Below the pieces are notes generated by a model, which ran no database searches, was not told the DNA's origin, and was given only the letters and a program-made list of their open reading frames with translations. 5,155 nt of DNA from Candidatus Bathyarchaeota archaeon RBG_13_60_20 (GTDB lineage Archaea; Thermoproteota; Bathyarchaeia; TCS64). Within the stretch, counting starts at the first letter, position 1; every line of letters begins with the position of its first letter. The stretch lies in the NCBI GenBank assembly GCA_001775965.1, contig MEZG01000028.1, positions 1 to 5,155 on the forward strand, read 5' to 3'. The translations under genes were made by a program, and so were the position numbers. Below are positions 1-5,155 of this stretch, piece by piece.

Positions 1-873
1 CATGACGCCTATGGCGAAAAGGATGCTCTCGACGATGGTGAGCTTGATAAAAATATTAGCCATGAGGAAAAACGAGGCGCCGACTACGATTGCGAGAACC
101 AGGTTGACCCTGGCGGTGTGGTCTATGTCCCTCTGCAGCGGGCTGAGAGGGTCCTCGATCTCGCTGGATATGGCGACTATGCGACCGAACTGGGTCTCCT
201 CGCCAGTGCTCAGAACGACTCCTCTGGCTACGCCAGAGACGATTGTAGAGCCAGCGAAGAGGAGGTTCTGGTACTCCGTTGCGTTACTGACAGTCATGCC
301 CGGCGTCATGTCGACGAATCGCCGCTGAGCCTCCGACTCGCCTGTGAGTATCGAGTTGTCAACAGAGACCTCGAAGGCTTTTACTAGTCGCAGGTCAGCG
401 GGGACCCTGTCGCCTTCATCAAGAATAACGACGTCTCCCGGGACAATGTCGGAGACCTCGACCTCCGTCACGGAACCGCCTCGTAGCGCTCTCGCCTTCC
501 TCGGTATCAAGCGAGTTATCGTCTTAACGGCGTGCTCGGCGCGGTACTCCTGAAAGATGCTGAAGGCAACGTTGATGATGACGACGGCGGTTATTGCTGA
601 TCCCATCTGGATGGAGCCCAGGTCATTGTAGGCGTAGCCACTGAGGAATGAGAGTGCAGCGGCGAAGACGAGGAGCAGGTTGAAGGCGTTCCGTAGCTGC
701 ATCATAGTTCTACTTGTGAGGCTCCTCTTCTTGGGTGAGGGAAGCAGATTCGGGCCGTGCGTCTGGAGTCTTCGAGCCGCCTCCTGAGCAGTCAACCCAT
801 CCGGATGGGTCTGAAGGAGCTCATAGACCTCGTTGACGCTCGATAATGCGTGCACGCTGTAATCTAGTTGCAT
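1..873 (-). CDS. P-type cation-transporting ATPase, N-terminal part (runs off the left edge)
   Basis: The frame is open for 291 codons from ATG at 873 to base 1, so the C-terminal part lies outside the window. Residues about 5-75 look like the cation-ATPase N-terminal domain (HPDGLTAQEA, GPNLLP). Putative membrane helices lie near 63-80, 90-108, 257-274 and from 281. Between the second and third is the actuator domain, with PGD at 145-147 and the dephosphorylation loop LTGES at 176-180. The phosphorylated aspartate (DKTGT) and nucleotide domain should follow but are not visible. The family couples ATP hydrolysis to cation transport across the cytoplasmic membrane. The stretch VDNSILTGESEAQ, a downstream ARGVVLSTG and the helix beginning FAIGVM recall type II pumps, especially the Na,K-ATPase-like IIC group, but the ion cannot be assigned. 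GTG at 879 is an in-frame alternative start; an in-frame TAA lies just upstream. A purine-rich GGTGGGG precedes the ATG and may act as a weak ribosome site. Arginine codons are more varied than in pgk. Confidence 0.93.
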   Translation of the reverse strand, partial: MQLDYSVHALSSVNEVYELLQTHPDGLTAQEAARRLQTHGPNLLPSPKKRSLTSRTMMQLRNAFNLLLVFAAALSFLSGYAYNDLGSIQMGSAITAVVIINVAFSIFQEYRAEHAVKTITRLIPRKARALRGGSVTEVEVSDIVPGDVVILDEGDRVPADLRLVKAFEVSVDNSILTGESEAQRRFVDMTPGMTVSNATEYQNLLFAGSTIVSGVARGVVLSTGEETQFGRIVAISSEIEDPLSPLQRDIDHTARVNLVLAIVVGASFFLMANIFIKLTIVESILFAIGVM

Positions 874-921
874 CCCCACCCGCCCTTACCCTAGACTATT
901 GCATCCAGAAGACAAGAAGTC

Positions 922-929
922 ATTAAAAG
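922..929 (-). promoter_or_regulatory. Probable TATA box of the P-type ATPase gene
   Basis: On the minus strand this reads CTTTTAAT, preceded by purine-rich GAAAGAAC that could serve as a BRE. An archaeal start about 26 bases downstream would fall near base 899, giving a leader of roughly 25 bases that contains the G-rich stretch before the ATG. A second AT-rich stretch at about 945-956 is a weaker candidate. Confidence 0.5.
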
Positions 930-971
930 GTTCTTTCATCCAATAATGATAAAGAGGCATCGCCGTAAATT

Positions 972-1047
972 TGGAGCCGGGCGAGGGATTCGAACCCCCG
1001 TGTAGCCGCTCTGCAGGCGGCCGCCTAAACCGCTCAGCCAACCCGGC
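972..1047 (-). tRNA. tRNA-Cys (anticodon GCA), CCA encoded
   Basis: The minus strand folds into a complete 76-base cloverleaf. The acceptor GCCGGGT pairs with GCCCGGC (one U-G pair). The D stem is GCT/GGC, the anticodon stem GCCGC/GCGGC is perfect, and the loop CTGCAGA places GCA at 34-36. The T arm is GGGGG-TTCGAAT-CCCTC, with a variable loop of five bases. The discriminator is U73, a known identity base for cysteine tRNAs, and CCA is encoded. There is no intron. It lies 45 bases downstream of tRNA-Pro on the same strand. Confidence 0.96.
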
Positions 1048-1074
1048 GCGCACTGAAACAAGACAAAGCGGCGG

Positions 1075-1081
1075 CTTTAAC
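1075..1081 (-). promoter_or_regulatory. Possible TATA box of tRNA-Cys
   Basis: The minus strand reads AAAGGTTAAAGCC around here. Its centre is about 31 bases upstream of the mature tRNA-Cys 5' end, which suits a transcript starting a few bases before the tRNA. Co-transcription with tRNA-Pro from the upstream promoter is the alternative. Confidence 0.4.
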
Positions 1082-1092
1082 CTTTACGCAGG

Positions 1093-1169
1093 TGGTGGGA
1101 CCGCCCGGATTTGAACCGGGGATCACGCGGTCCCAAACCGCGTATCTTACCAAGCTTGACCACGGTCCC
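1093..1169 (-). tRNA. tRNA-Pro (anticodon UGG), CCA encoded
   Basis: The minus strand folds into a 77-base cloverleaf. The acceptor GGGACCG pairs perfectly with CGGTCCC. The anticodon stem CGCGG/CCGCG encloses loop TTTGGGA, giving UGG at 34-36 for proline codons. The T arm is CCCGG-TTCAAAT-CCGGG, followed by discriminator A73 and an encoded CCA. The D arm is GTC/GAT with a long loop. There is no intron. It sits 38 bases after the pgk stop codon on the same strand and 45 bases before tRNA-Cys. Confidence 0.96.
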
Positions 1170-1177
1170 GCGCGGCC

Positions 1178-1188
1178 AAAGGAAAAGA
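1178..1188 (-). terminator. Possible T-rich terminator after pgk
   Basis: The minus strand reads TCTTTTCCTTT about 20 bases after the pgk stop. Archaeal termination often uses such T-rich tracts without a hairpin, and none is seen here. The tract lies just upstream of the tRNA-Pro 5' end, so it may instead be merely AT-rich promoter-start DNA. Confidence 0.3.
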
Positions 1189-1200
1189 GGGTGGAGGTTA

Positions 1201-1207
1201 CTTAAAC
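1201..1207 (-). promoter_or_regulatory. Possible TATA box of tRNA-Pro, abutting the pgk stop
   Basis: The minus strand reads GTTTAAG immediately after the pgk TAG stop, about 35 bases upstream of the mature tRNA-Pro 5' end. A start 26 bases downstream gives a short 5' leader of about eight bases for RNase P to remove. The element touches the end of pgk, so the two units are tightly packed. Confidence 0.45.
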
Positions 1208-2422
1208 CTATCCGAACCTCTGCTTGGACTTCTCCAGGCCCTCGATGACGGGTAGCACCTCGCCGGCTAGCATGCTCAGCATGGCGCCGCCGCCCGTGGA
1301 GACGTGGCTCATGTCCCCCGTGATGCCCAGCATGCTCGCCAAGCCTCCCAGGTGGCCCCCGCCCACCACCGTATAGCCGCCGCACCTGGCCATGCAGCGG
1401 AGCAGCTCCTTGGTGCCTATGTCGAAGCCTCGGCGCTCGAACATCCCCATGGGGCCCTCGGCCACCACGGTGCCAGCGTTCATGATCCTGTGGCTGAACT
1501 GGGCTATGGCGTTGAGCCCGATGTCGTAGATGTTGGTCTCGTCCGTGAGCCTCTCGGCCATGACCTCGACCCGCTCCCTGTTCACGTCCAGGGCCACGTC
1601 TATGGGCAGCGTGATCTTGCCCGGGTACTTGTCCATGATGGCCCGGGCCTGCTCCACCTGCCTGAGGCCGTCCTCGTCAAGATTCTCGAAGCGCTTCCTC
1701 ATGCCCCCCGCGGCCATGTGGAAGCTGTCCCTTACGAGGCCGCCTATGAGTATGGTGTCGGCCACGTCGTCTCTGAGGACCCGGCTGATGACGGGTATCC
1801 TGTCCTCCACCTTGGCGCCGCCCAGCAGGTAGACGCTGGGCCGGGCCGGGTTGTCCAGCACCCTGTTGAGGGCCTTCAGTTCGGCCTCCATGAGGCGGCC
1901 CGCCACCGTCGGCAGGGTCCCGCATAGCCCCACAAGGCTGGGCTGGCTCCTGTGGGCGGCCGCGAAGGCGTCATTGACGAAGAGGTCCGCGAGGGGCGTC
2001 AGGGTCTTCACGAACTCGGTCTCAGCCAGCTTCTCCATGGAGGCCTCCTTGTTCTCCTCGTCCAGCATCCTCACGTTGTTGAGGACCAGTATCTGCCCCG
2101 GCTGGAGCTCCCTGATCATCCGCTGGGCTTCCTTGCCGATGATGTCGTCCGTGTACTTGACCTCCTGCTCCAGGTACATCTGGAGGACCCTGGCGTGCAG
2201 CTCCAGGCTGGTGAAGTCGTAGCGGCCCGGCCGGCTCTGGTGGGCCCCCAGCACCACCTTCGCCTCCTTGAGGTCCCTTATGGTGGGTGTTACTGCCTGG
2301 ATCCTGCTGGCGTCCAGGATCCTCTTGCTGGCGGGGTCCAGCGGCGCATTGATGTCCACCCTTAGGAAAACGGTTTTCCCGGCGACGTCAACGTCTTCGA
2401 GGGTCAGGAAATCGTAAACCAT
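1208..2422 (-). CDS. pgk: Phosphoglycerate kinase
   Basis: This cytosolic enzyme interconverts 1,3-bisphosphoglycerate plus ADP and 3-phosphoglycerate plus ATP, in glycolysis and gluconeogenesis. The 404-residue length is normal for the family. The N-terminal substrate domain shows RVDINAPL (21-28), DASRI (37-41), HQSRPG (61-66), NNVRM (115-119) and NDAFAAAHRSQPSLVG (150-165). The C-terminal nucleotide domain shows LGGAKVEDRIP (200-210), GPMGMFE (323-329), GGGH (354-357) and STGGGA (375-380). The set looks complete and catalytically intact. HQSRPG and NNVRM are slight variants of the commoner HQGRPG and ENVRF. The ATG at 2422 matches the usual N-terminus (short strand, then GKTVFLRVD). No clear Shine-Dalgarno site precedes it, and a TATA box about 40 bases upstream implies a short leader. 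The partner gene gap, often beside pgk in archaea, is not here; downstream come two tRNA genes. GC-rich third positions and AGG arginines dominate. Confidence 0.97.
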   Translation of the reverse strand: MVYDFLTLEDVDVAGKTVFLRVDINAPLDPASKRILDASRIQAVTPTIRDLKEAKVVLGAHQSRPGRYDFTSLELHARVLQMYLEQEVKYTDDIIGKEAQRMIRELQPGQILVLNNVRMLDEENKEASMEKLAETEFVKTLTPLADLFVNDAFAAAHRSQPSLVGLCGTLPTVAGRLMEAELKALNRVLDNPARPSVYLLGGAKVEDRIPVISRVLRDDVADTILIGGLVRDSFHMAAGGMRKRFENLDEDGLRQVEQARAIMDKYPGKITLPIDVALDVNRERVEVMAERLTDETNIYDIGLNAIAQFSHRIMNAGTVVAEGPMGMFERRGFDIGTKELLRCMARCGGYTVVGGGHLGGLASMLGITGDMSHVSTGGGAMLSMLAGEVLPVIEGLEKSKQRFG

Positions 2423-2457
2423 GACGTGTCCCGGCGATTCGATGTACAGGTCGCGTC

Positions 2458-2467
2458 GATATAAAAG
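2458..2467 (-). promoter_or_regulatory. TATA box of pgk
   Basis: The minus strand reads CTTTTATATC, the clearest TATA-like element in the window and sharply AT-rich against GC-rich flanks. Transcription would begin near 2437, leaving a leader of about 15 bases before the pgk ATG. Confidence 0.65.
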
Positions 2468-2483
2468 CTCTGATCACGCCGGG

Positions 2484-2498
2484 CGCCTCAGCGAGGCG
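2484..2498. other. GC-rich hairpin in the pgk/antiporter divergent region
   Basis: CGCCTC and GAGGCG form perfect six-base arms around a three-base loop (AGC), just upstream of the pgk TATA box. The octamer TCACGCCG occurs on both sides, at 2474-2481 and 2513-2520. These could be a regulator site upstream of the pgk promoter, or chance in a GC-rich sequence. The remainder of the 270-base intergenic stretch (2423-2692) holds the two promoters and no convincing gene. Confidence 0.3.
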
Positions 2499-2654
2499 GG
2501 GTGGTGCGCTGCTCACGCCGAGGGAGACGCTGGTCCCGAGGAAGCACATGACGCTCATCGATGGATCTTTTATCCCCTGCAGAGTCTGAAGGGGCTCTTA
2601 GACGGTGCCTGGAGTGAGGCCTGAAATCTATTGTCCTTTAGCCGTATCTTCTAG

Positions 2655-2662
2655 TTTTTATC
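2655..2662 (+). promoter_or_regulatory. Probable TATA box of the cation antiporter gene
   Basis: TTTTTATC lies about 35 bases upstream of the ATG at 2693. The predicted start near 2685 gives a leader of only about eight bases, with no Shine-Dalgarno site, so the message is nearly leaderless. Confidence 0.5.
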
Positions 2663-2692
2663 TTAGTTCTCTGTTCGGGTTGTTGAAGACAG

Positions 2693-3679
2693 ATGAGCTT
2701 ATTTGAGGGGATGCTGGTCAACGCGGGGGTGCTCGTGGTGGCACTGCTGCTCCTCGACAAGTTCAGCCACTGGACTATAGTGAACTCGGAGAGGGTGGCC
2801 GACCTGACGGGCTTCGGCAAGACCGCGGTGGGCTTCCTCCTGGTGGCCATGTCCACCTCGCTGCCGGAGCTATCCGTCGCCGTCTTCAGCACCAGGACCC
2901 AAGAGGCCGTCGGGATAGCCGTCGGTAACGTCCTAGGCAGTAATATTGTGAACGTATGCCTGGTCTTCGGGGTGTGCATCCTCTACGCGGCGTGGAAGAA
3001 CCTGGATTGCCTCGACTTCCTGCCCCTCATCACCCGCCAGGATATTAAGAGCCTGCAGCTGGGGCTCTTCGCGGCTAGCATCATCCCCCTCACACTCATC
3101 TACATCGGGTACGCGAGCAGGCTCATCGGCGTCGTACTCCTCCTGGTATTCGTCTGGAACACGGTGCAGATCATCAGGAGCCAGGAGGGGGTAAAGGACG
3201 AGGGCGCCCTCGGTGAGGAGGCCGGTAAGCTGCCCAGGTACATGGGCCTAGCGGTCTTCGGGTCACTGGGCGTGATAGCGAGCAGCTACTTCATAGTTGA
3301 GTCCGCCACCTACATCGCCCTTGAGCTGGGCTTATCCAAGCTGGTCATCGGGGCCACCATCGTGGCCTTCGGCACCAGCCTCCCCGAGCTGGCCACCAGC
3401 CTTGAAGCCACCAAGTCGGGGAACATCAGCATGGCCCTGGGGAACATCGTAGGCAGCGGCATGCTGAACCTGACGCTCATCCTAGGGACCACCCTGGTGC
3501 TCACCGACCTGACGGTGGACATGTCGGTCTTCACCAACCTTGCCGTCTTCAGCCTCATATCCAACCTCTTCCTCTGGTACTTCCTCAGCGGTGACAGGAT
3601 ATGCTGGAGGGAGGGAGCCGTTCTGGCGGCTTTGTACGTCGTGTTCCTAGCGTCCACGTTAAGAGGCCAAACTCTCTGA
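2693..3679 (+). CDS. CaCA-family Na+/Ca2+ (or cation/H+) antiporter
   Basis: This 328-residue membrane protein has the two inverted alpha-repeats that define the Ca2+:cation antiporter family (the YrbG / NCX_Mj type), at the usual length for prokaryotic members. Repeat 1 holds STSLPEL (54-60) and GNVLGSNIVN (78-87); repeat 2 holds GTSLPEL (227-233) and GNIVGSGMLN (250-259). By family knowledge, the glutamates (E59, E232) and the polar residues closing each second motif (N87, N259) line the ion sites. Roughly ten hydrophobic helices are apparent, split by a charged cytoplasmic loop near 162-182 (RSQEGVKDEGALGEEAGK). The likely role is secondary-active Ca2+ export or exchange at the cytoplasmic membrane; the coupling ion is not readable. 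The second motif of repeat 2 has GSG where GSN is usual. The ATG start fits because the first helix follows at once and a TATA box lies about 35 bases upstream. It is divergent from pgk. Confidence 0.93.
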   Translation: MSLFEGMLVNAGVLVVALLLLDKFSHWTIVNSERVADLTGFGKTAVGFLLVAMSTSLPELSVAVFSTRTQEAVGIAVGNVLGSNIVNVCLVFGVCILYAAWKNLDCLDFLPLITRQDIKSLQLGLFAASIIPLTLIYIGYASRLIGVVLLLVFVWNTVQIIRSQEGVKDEGALGEEAGKLPRYMGLAVFGSLGVIASSYFIVESATYIALELGLSKLVIGATIVAFGTSLPELATSLEATKSGNISMALGNIVGSGMLNLTLILGTTLVLTDLTVDMSVFTNLAVFSLISNLFLWYFLSGDRICWREGAVLAALYVVFLASTLRGQTL

Positions 3680-3753
3680 GCACCAAGAATGTGCGCAGCT
3701 ACCTCTTAGCGAGTAACAAGGTCTCTGAGGCGTTCCGCCGCTCCCCCCTACTA

Positions 3754-3762
3754 ATACATTAA
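3754..3762 (+). promoter_or_regulatory. Possible TATA box of the membrane methyltransferase gene
   Basis: The AT-rich stretch TACATTAA is an island in a GC-rich 108-base gap. Its centre is about 26-30 bases before the TTG (3785) and ATG (3788) candidate starts, as expected for a leaderless transcript. Confidence 0.45.
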
Positions 3763-3787
3763 CCAGGCGCCGCCACCCTGATACTTG

Positions 3788-4453
3788 ATGCTGCTCGACG
3801 CACTGGAGTGGTGGGTCGGCGCCGTGGGGCTGGCTGGTCTACTCGCAGCCATTCTCTACGTGTACTGGGGGCTATGGCTGAGCCTACGCAGGCCACTTGG
3901 AAGGAAAACAGGCTCACCTGAGAGCATGCTTAACAGCGCGTTCTACACGCTGGCGGGAGCAGGGTACTTCGCCCTGTGCTTCTTTCTCTGGCGGCCTCTG
4001 CCCTTGACGCCTTCAGGTTGGGTCCGAGTCGCCGCCCTCGCTGCGGGGGCGGCTCTCCTGTACGCGGGGATCGCACTGGTGATCTGGGGCCGGCTGGCGC
4101 TGGGCAGGATGTACAACGTCTCCAGCGGGCTGGGGGTCCAGCTTTACAAGGACCACAAGCTTGTAACTGAAGGTCCCTACGCCATCGTACGGCACCCCAT
4201 GTACCTCGGCATTCTGCTCGTGGCGCTGGGGGGCCTACTCGTCTACCGCACCTGGACGTTCGTGTTTTTCCTTGGCAACTTCCCTGGAATATACCATCGC
4301 GCCGTGAGGGAGGAGGAGGCCCTGGCTCTGGAGTTTGGGGACCAGTGGACCGCCTACGCCGAACGCGTACCAGCCTGGCTCCCTCGGCTTAGGCGCCGTA
4401 AAAGCTGTGGAGAGGACCAGGCTAGCCGCACCAATGGCATGGGCTCCAATTAA
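3788..4453 (+). CDS. Integral membrane methyltransferase, ICMT/PEMT-like
   Basis: The product is 221 residues from the ATG. It shows the C-terminal signature of the isoprenylcysteine carboxyl methyltransferase / phospholipid methyltransferase superfamily: EGPYAIVRHPMYLG (128-141), then REEEALALEFGDQWTAYAERVPAWLP (174-199, shown here only as a landmark of R174, the E175-E177 run, F183-G184, Y190 and P195). In the family, the RHP and EE segments bind S-adenosylmethionine and form the active site at the membrane face. Hydrophobic segments lie near 10-32, 51-68, 81-101 and 138-168. The short basic tail RRRK is followed by a polar C-terminus. The methyl acceptor is unknown: archaea generally lack CaaX prenylation, so a lipid, quinone-like or small-molecule substrate is as likely as a protein. 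An in-frame TTG directly precedes the ATG and would add one residue; ATG is preferred. It lies 108 bases after the antiporter, probably as its own unit. Confidence 0.85.
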   Translation: MLLDALEWWVGAVGLAGLLAAILYVYWGLWLSLRRPLGRKTGSPESMLNSAFYTLAGAGYFALCFFLWRPLPLTPSGWVRVAALAAGAALLYAGIALVIWGRLALGRMYNVSSGLGVQLYKDHKLVTEGPYAIVRHPMYLGILLVALGGLLVYRTWTFVFFLGNFPGIYHRAVREEEALALEFGDQWTAYAERVPAWLPRLRRRKSCGEDQASRTNGMGSN

Positions 4454-4510
4454 GGGTAATCTGTTCATAGGATGTAGCCTCGAGGAGTCAAGCCGGCCGC
4501 AAGCCAAGTC

Positions 4511-4517
4511 TTAAATC
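4511..4517 (+). promoter_or_regulatory. Probable TATA box of the cupin gene
   Basis: TTAAATC is centred about 27 bases before the GTG at 4541, the classical archaeal spacing to a transcription start. This supports a leaderless message starting at or next to that GTG. Confidence 0.5.
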
Positions 4518-4540
4518 GGGTTGCTGGTAACGAAGACCTT

Positions 4541-4936
4541 GTGAACCTCATGCCGAAAGAAGGTAGAGTCGTTCGACTGGAAGACGTCCCCTGGAGGAGG
4601 AACGACGACCCCAGGGACTGGCTTAACTTCAAGCGCCTCCTCTGGGAGGAGACGGGCTCAACGGAGCTCACTGTCGGCCTCGGAGAGCTGCCGCCGGGGA
4701 AAGTGCTTGACCTCCACCACCACATGGGGGACGCCGAGTTCTACTACGTGCTCAGCGGGAGGGCTAAGGTGACGGTGGAGGATCTGGAGGTGGACGCCAC
4801 CCCGGGCACCGCCATCTACATCCCGCCCGATGCAAAGCACAGCATCTTGAACGAGGGCCCAGACAAGTTCGTCATACTCTACGGGCTCAACGCCCCCACG
4901 CGCCGGTTCGTGTGGGACAAGCCCCTGGAAAAATAG
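4541..4936 (+). CDS. Single-domain cupin protein
   Basis: This small soluble protein (131 residues from GTG) is one conserved cupin barrel. Motif 1 fits the consensus spacing exactly: G53, five residues, H59-H-H61, four residues, E66, six residues, G73. Motif 2 has G89, then IPPDAKH with H100, and N104. H59, H61, E66 and H100 are the expected metal ligands, so a divalent metal site looks intact. Cupins of this size include sugar isomerases, dioxygenases and unassigned proteins; nothing here fixes the reaction or substrate. GTG at 4541 is chosen because the TATA-like box at 4511-4517 predicts a transcript starting there. ATG at 4550 would remove three residues without touching the domain and cannot be excluded. 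No Shine-Dalgarno site is present. It follows the methyltransferase by 87 bases and has no visible functional tie to it. Confidence 0.9.
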   Translation: MNLMPKEGRVVRLEDVPWRRNDDPRDWLNFKRLLWEETGSTELTVGLGELPPGKVLDLHHHMGDAEFYYVLSGRAKVTVEDLEVDATPGTAIYIPPDAKHSILNEGPDKFVILYGLNAPTRRFVWDKPLEK

Positions 4937-5034
4937 TCAACGCTTGAATATCAGAGAGATGTTGCACTCACGCCACATCAATTTTCATACGAATCTCCAT
5001 AAACTTATCCTCCGCTCCACCCTCATATTCCATG

Positions 5035-5042
5035 TATAAAAT
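5035..5042 (+). promoter_or_regulatory. TATA-like element near the right edge
   Basis: TATAAAAT is a good match to an archaeal TATA box in the AT-rich 219-base stretch after the cupin gene. It predicts a start near 5065, which falls inside the possible edge reading frame and has no ATG, GTG or TTG after it in that frame within the window. Its target is therefore unclear. Confidence 0.3.
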
Positions 5043-5155
5043 TGTCGGGTGTACCAACGGAGAGGCACGAAGAACCAAGAAAACCTAGAAAATACGTCGA
5101 GAAAATAATCCGTAAGAAGTATTTCCACGAGAAAAAGAAGGCGAAGCCTCAACCC
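5042..5155 (+). CDS. Possible start of a basic protein, cut by the right edge (unrecognised)
   Basis: The frame is open from a TTG at 5042 to the window end (38 codons); an in-frame TAA at 5000-5002 bounds it upstream. The predicted peptide is very rich in lysine, arginine and glutamate, for example EEPRKPRKYVEKIIRKKYF and then EKKKAKPQ. This could be the beginning of a small nucleic-acid-binding or ribosomal-type protein, or a chance frame in purine-rich DNA. Against it: the only available start is TTG, it overlaps the TATA-like element, and there is no ribosome site. I do not recognise the family. Confidence 0.28.
   Translation, partial: MSGVPTERHEEPRKPRKYVEKIIRKKYFHEKKKAKPQP

Noticed and set aside
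1..387. Plus-strand frames at the left edge (2-328, 118-387, 344-553)
   Set aside because: They lie opposite the conserved actuator-domain coding region of the P-type ATPase on the minus strand.
1304..1927. Long plus-strand open frame (207 codons) opposite pgk
   Set aside because: It lies wholly antisense to the intact pgk gene, has no recognisable domain, and reflects GC-rich codons giving few stops in other frames. Other frames over pgk (1077-1385, 1530-1832, 1677-1925, 1851-2222, 1952-2365) are rejected for the same reason; the first also runs across the tRNA-Pro gene.
2299..2322. Inverted repeat (GGATCCTG / CAGGATCC) in pgk
   Set aside because: It falls in coding sequence where two similar residue pairs (RIL and RIQ, with AGG ATC codons) generate it; no sign of function.
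2388..2558. Minus-strand 56-codon frame overlapping the pgk start
   Set aside because: It has ATG codons near a TATA-like element (2568-2575) but runs through the pgk promoter into pgk out of frame, and the peptide is not recognisable. Kept only as part of the unexplained spacer.
2541..2590. Possible C/D box small RNA in the spacer
   Set aside because: ATGACG and CTGA loosely resemble C and D boxes, but the C box is poor, no C'/D' pair is present, and the flanks do not pair.
2421..2624. 67-codon plus-strand frame in the pgk/antiporter spacer
   Set aside because: It starts opposite the pgk start codon, crosses the pgk TATA box and the hairpin, and its product has no protein-like pattern.
3310..3657. 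115-codon minus-strand frame opposite the antiporter
   Set aside because: Antisense shadow of the second alpha-repeat of a clearly real membrane protein.

Overview
The window reads as a piece of an archaeal chromosome, most likely from a thermophilic or otherwise GC-rich lineage; the phylum cannot be fixed from this sequence. The reasons are an archaeal-type phosphoglycerate kinase, AT-rich TATA-like boxes about 25-35 bases upstream of starts, starts with almost no leader and no Shine-Dalgarno site, and two tRNA genes with encoded CCA ends. Codon use is strongly GC-biased in pgk and the antiporter, with AGG as the main arginine codon. It is more mixed in the partial ATPase gene at the left edge.

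Left half, all on the minus strand: the N-terminal 291 codons of a P-type cation-transporting ATPase (1-873, cut by the window edge), then tRNA-Cys(GCA) at 972-1047, tRNA-Pro(UGG) at 1093-1169, and phosphoglycerate kinase (pgk, 1208-2422). Each has its own plausible TATA box, so this looks like four transcription units in a row rather than one operon.

A 270-bp divergent intergenic region (2423-2692) separates pgk from the right half. It holds the pgk promoter, the antiporter promoter, a small GC-rich hairpin and an extra TATA-like element with no assigned gene.

Right half, all on the plus strand: a CaCA-family cation (Ca2+/Na+ or H+) antiporter (2693-3679), an ICMT/PEMT-like integral membrane methyltransferase (3788-4453) and a single-domain cupin (4541-4936). 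Gaps of 87-108 bp, each with a TATA-like box placed for leaderless transcription, suggest they are transcribed singly. The last 219 bases are AT-rich and contain no secure gene; a lysine/arginine-rich frame running off the right edge may be the start of another protein.

Functionally this is a housekeeping neighbourhood: central carbon metabolism, translation, and two membrane cation transporters (primary pump and secondary antiporter) that could both act in ion homeostasis but are not in one operon. I see no mobile element, CRISPR array, toxin-antitoxin pair or obvious new system.
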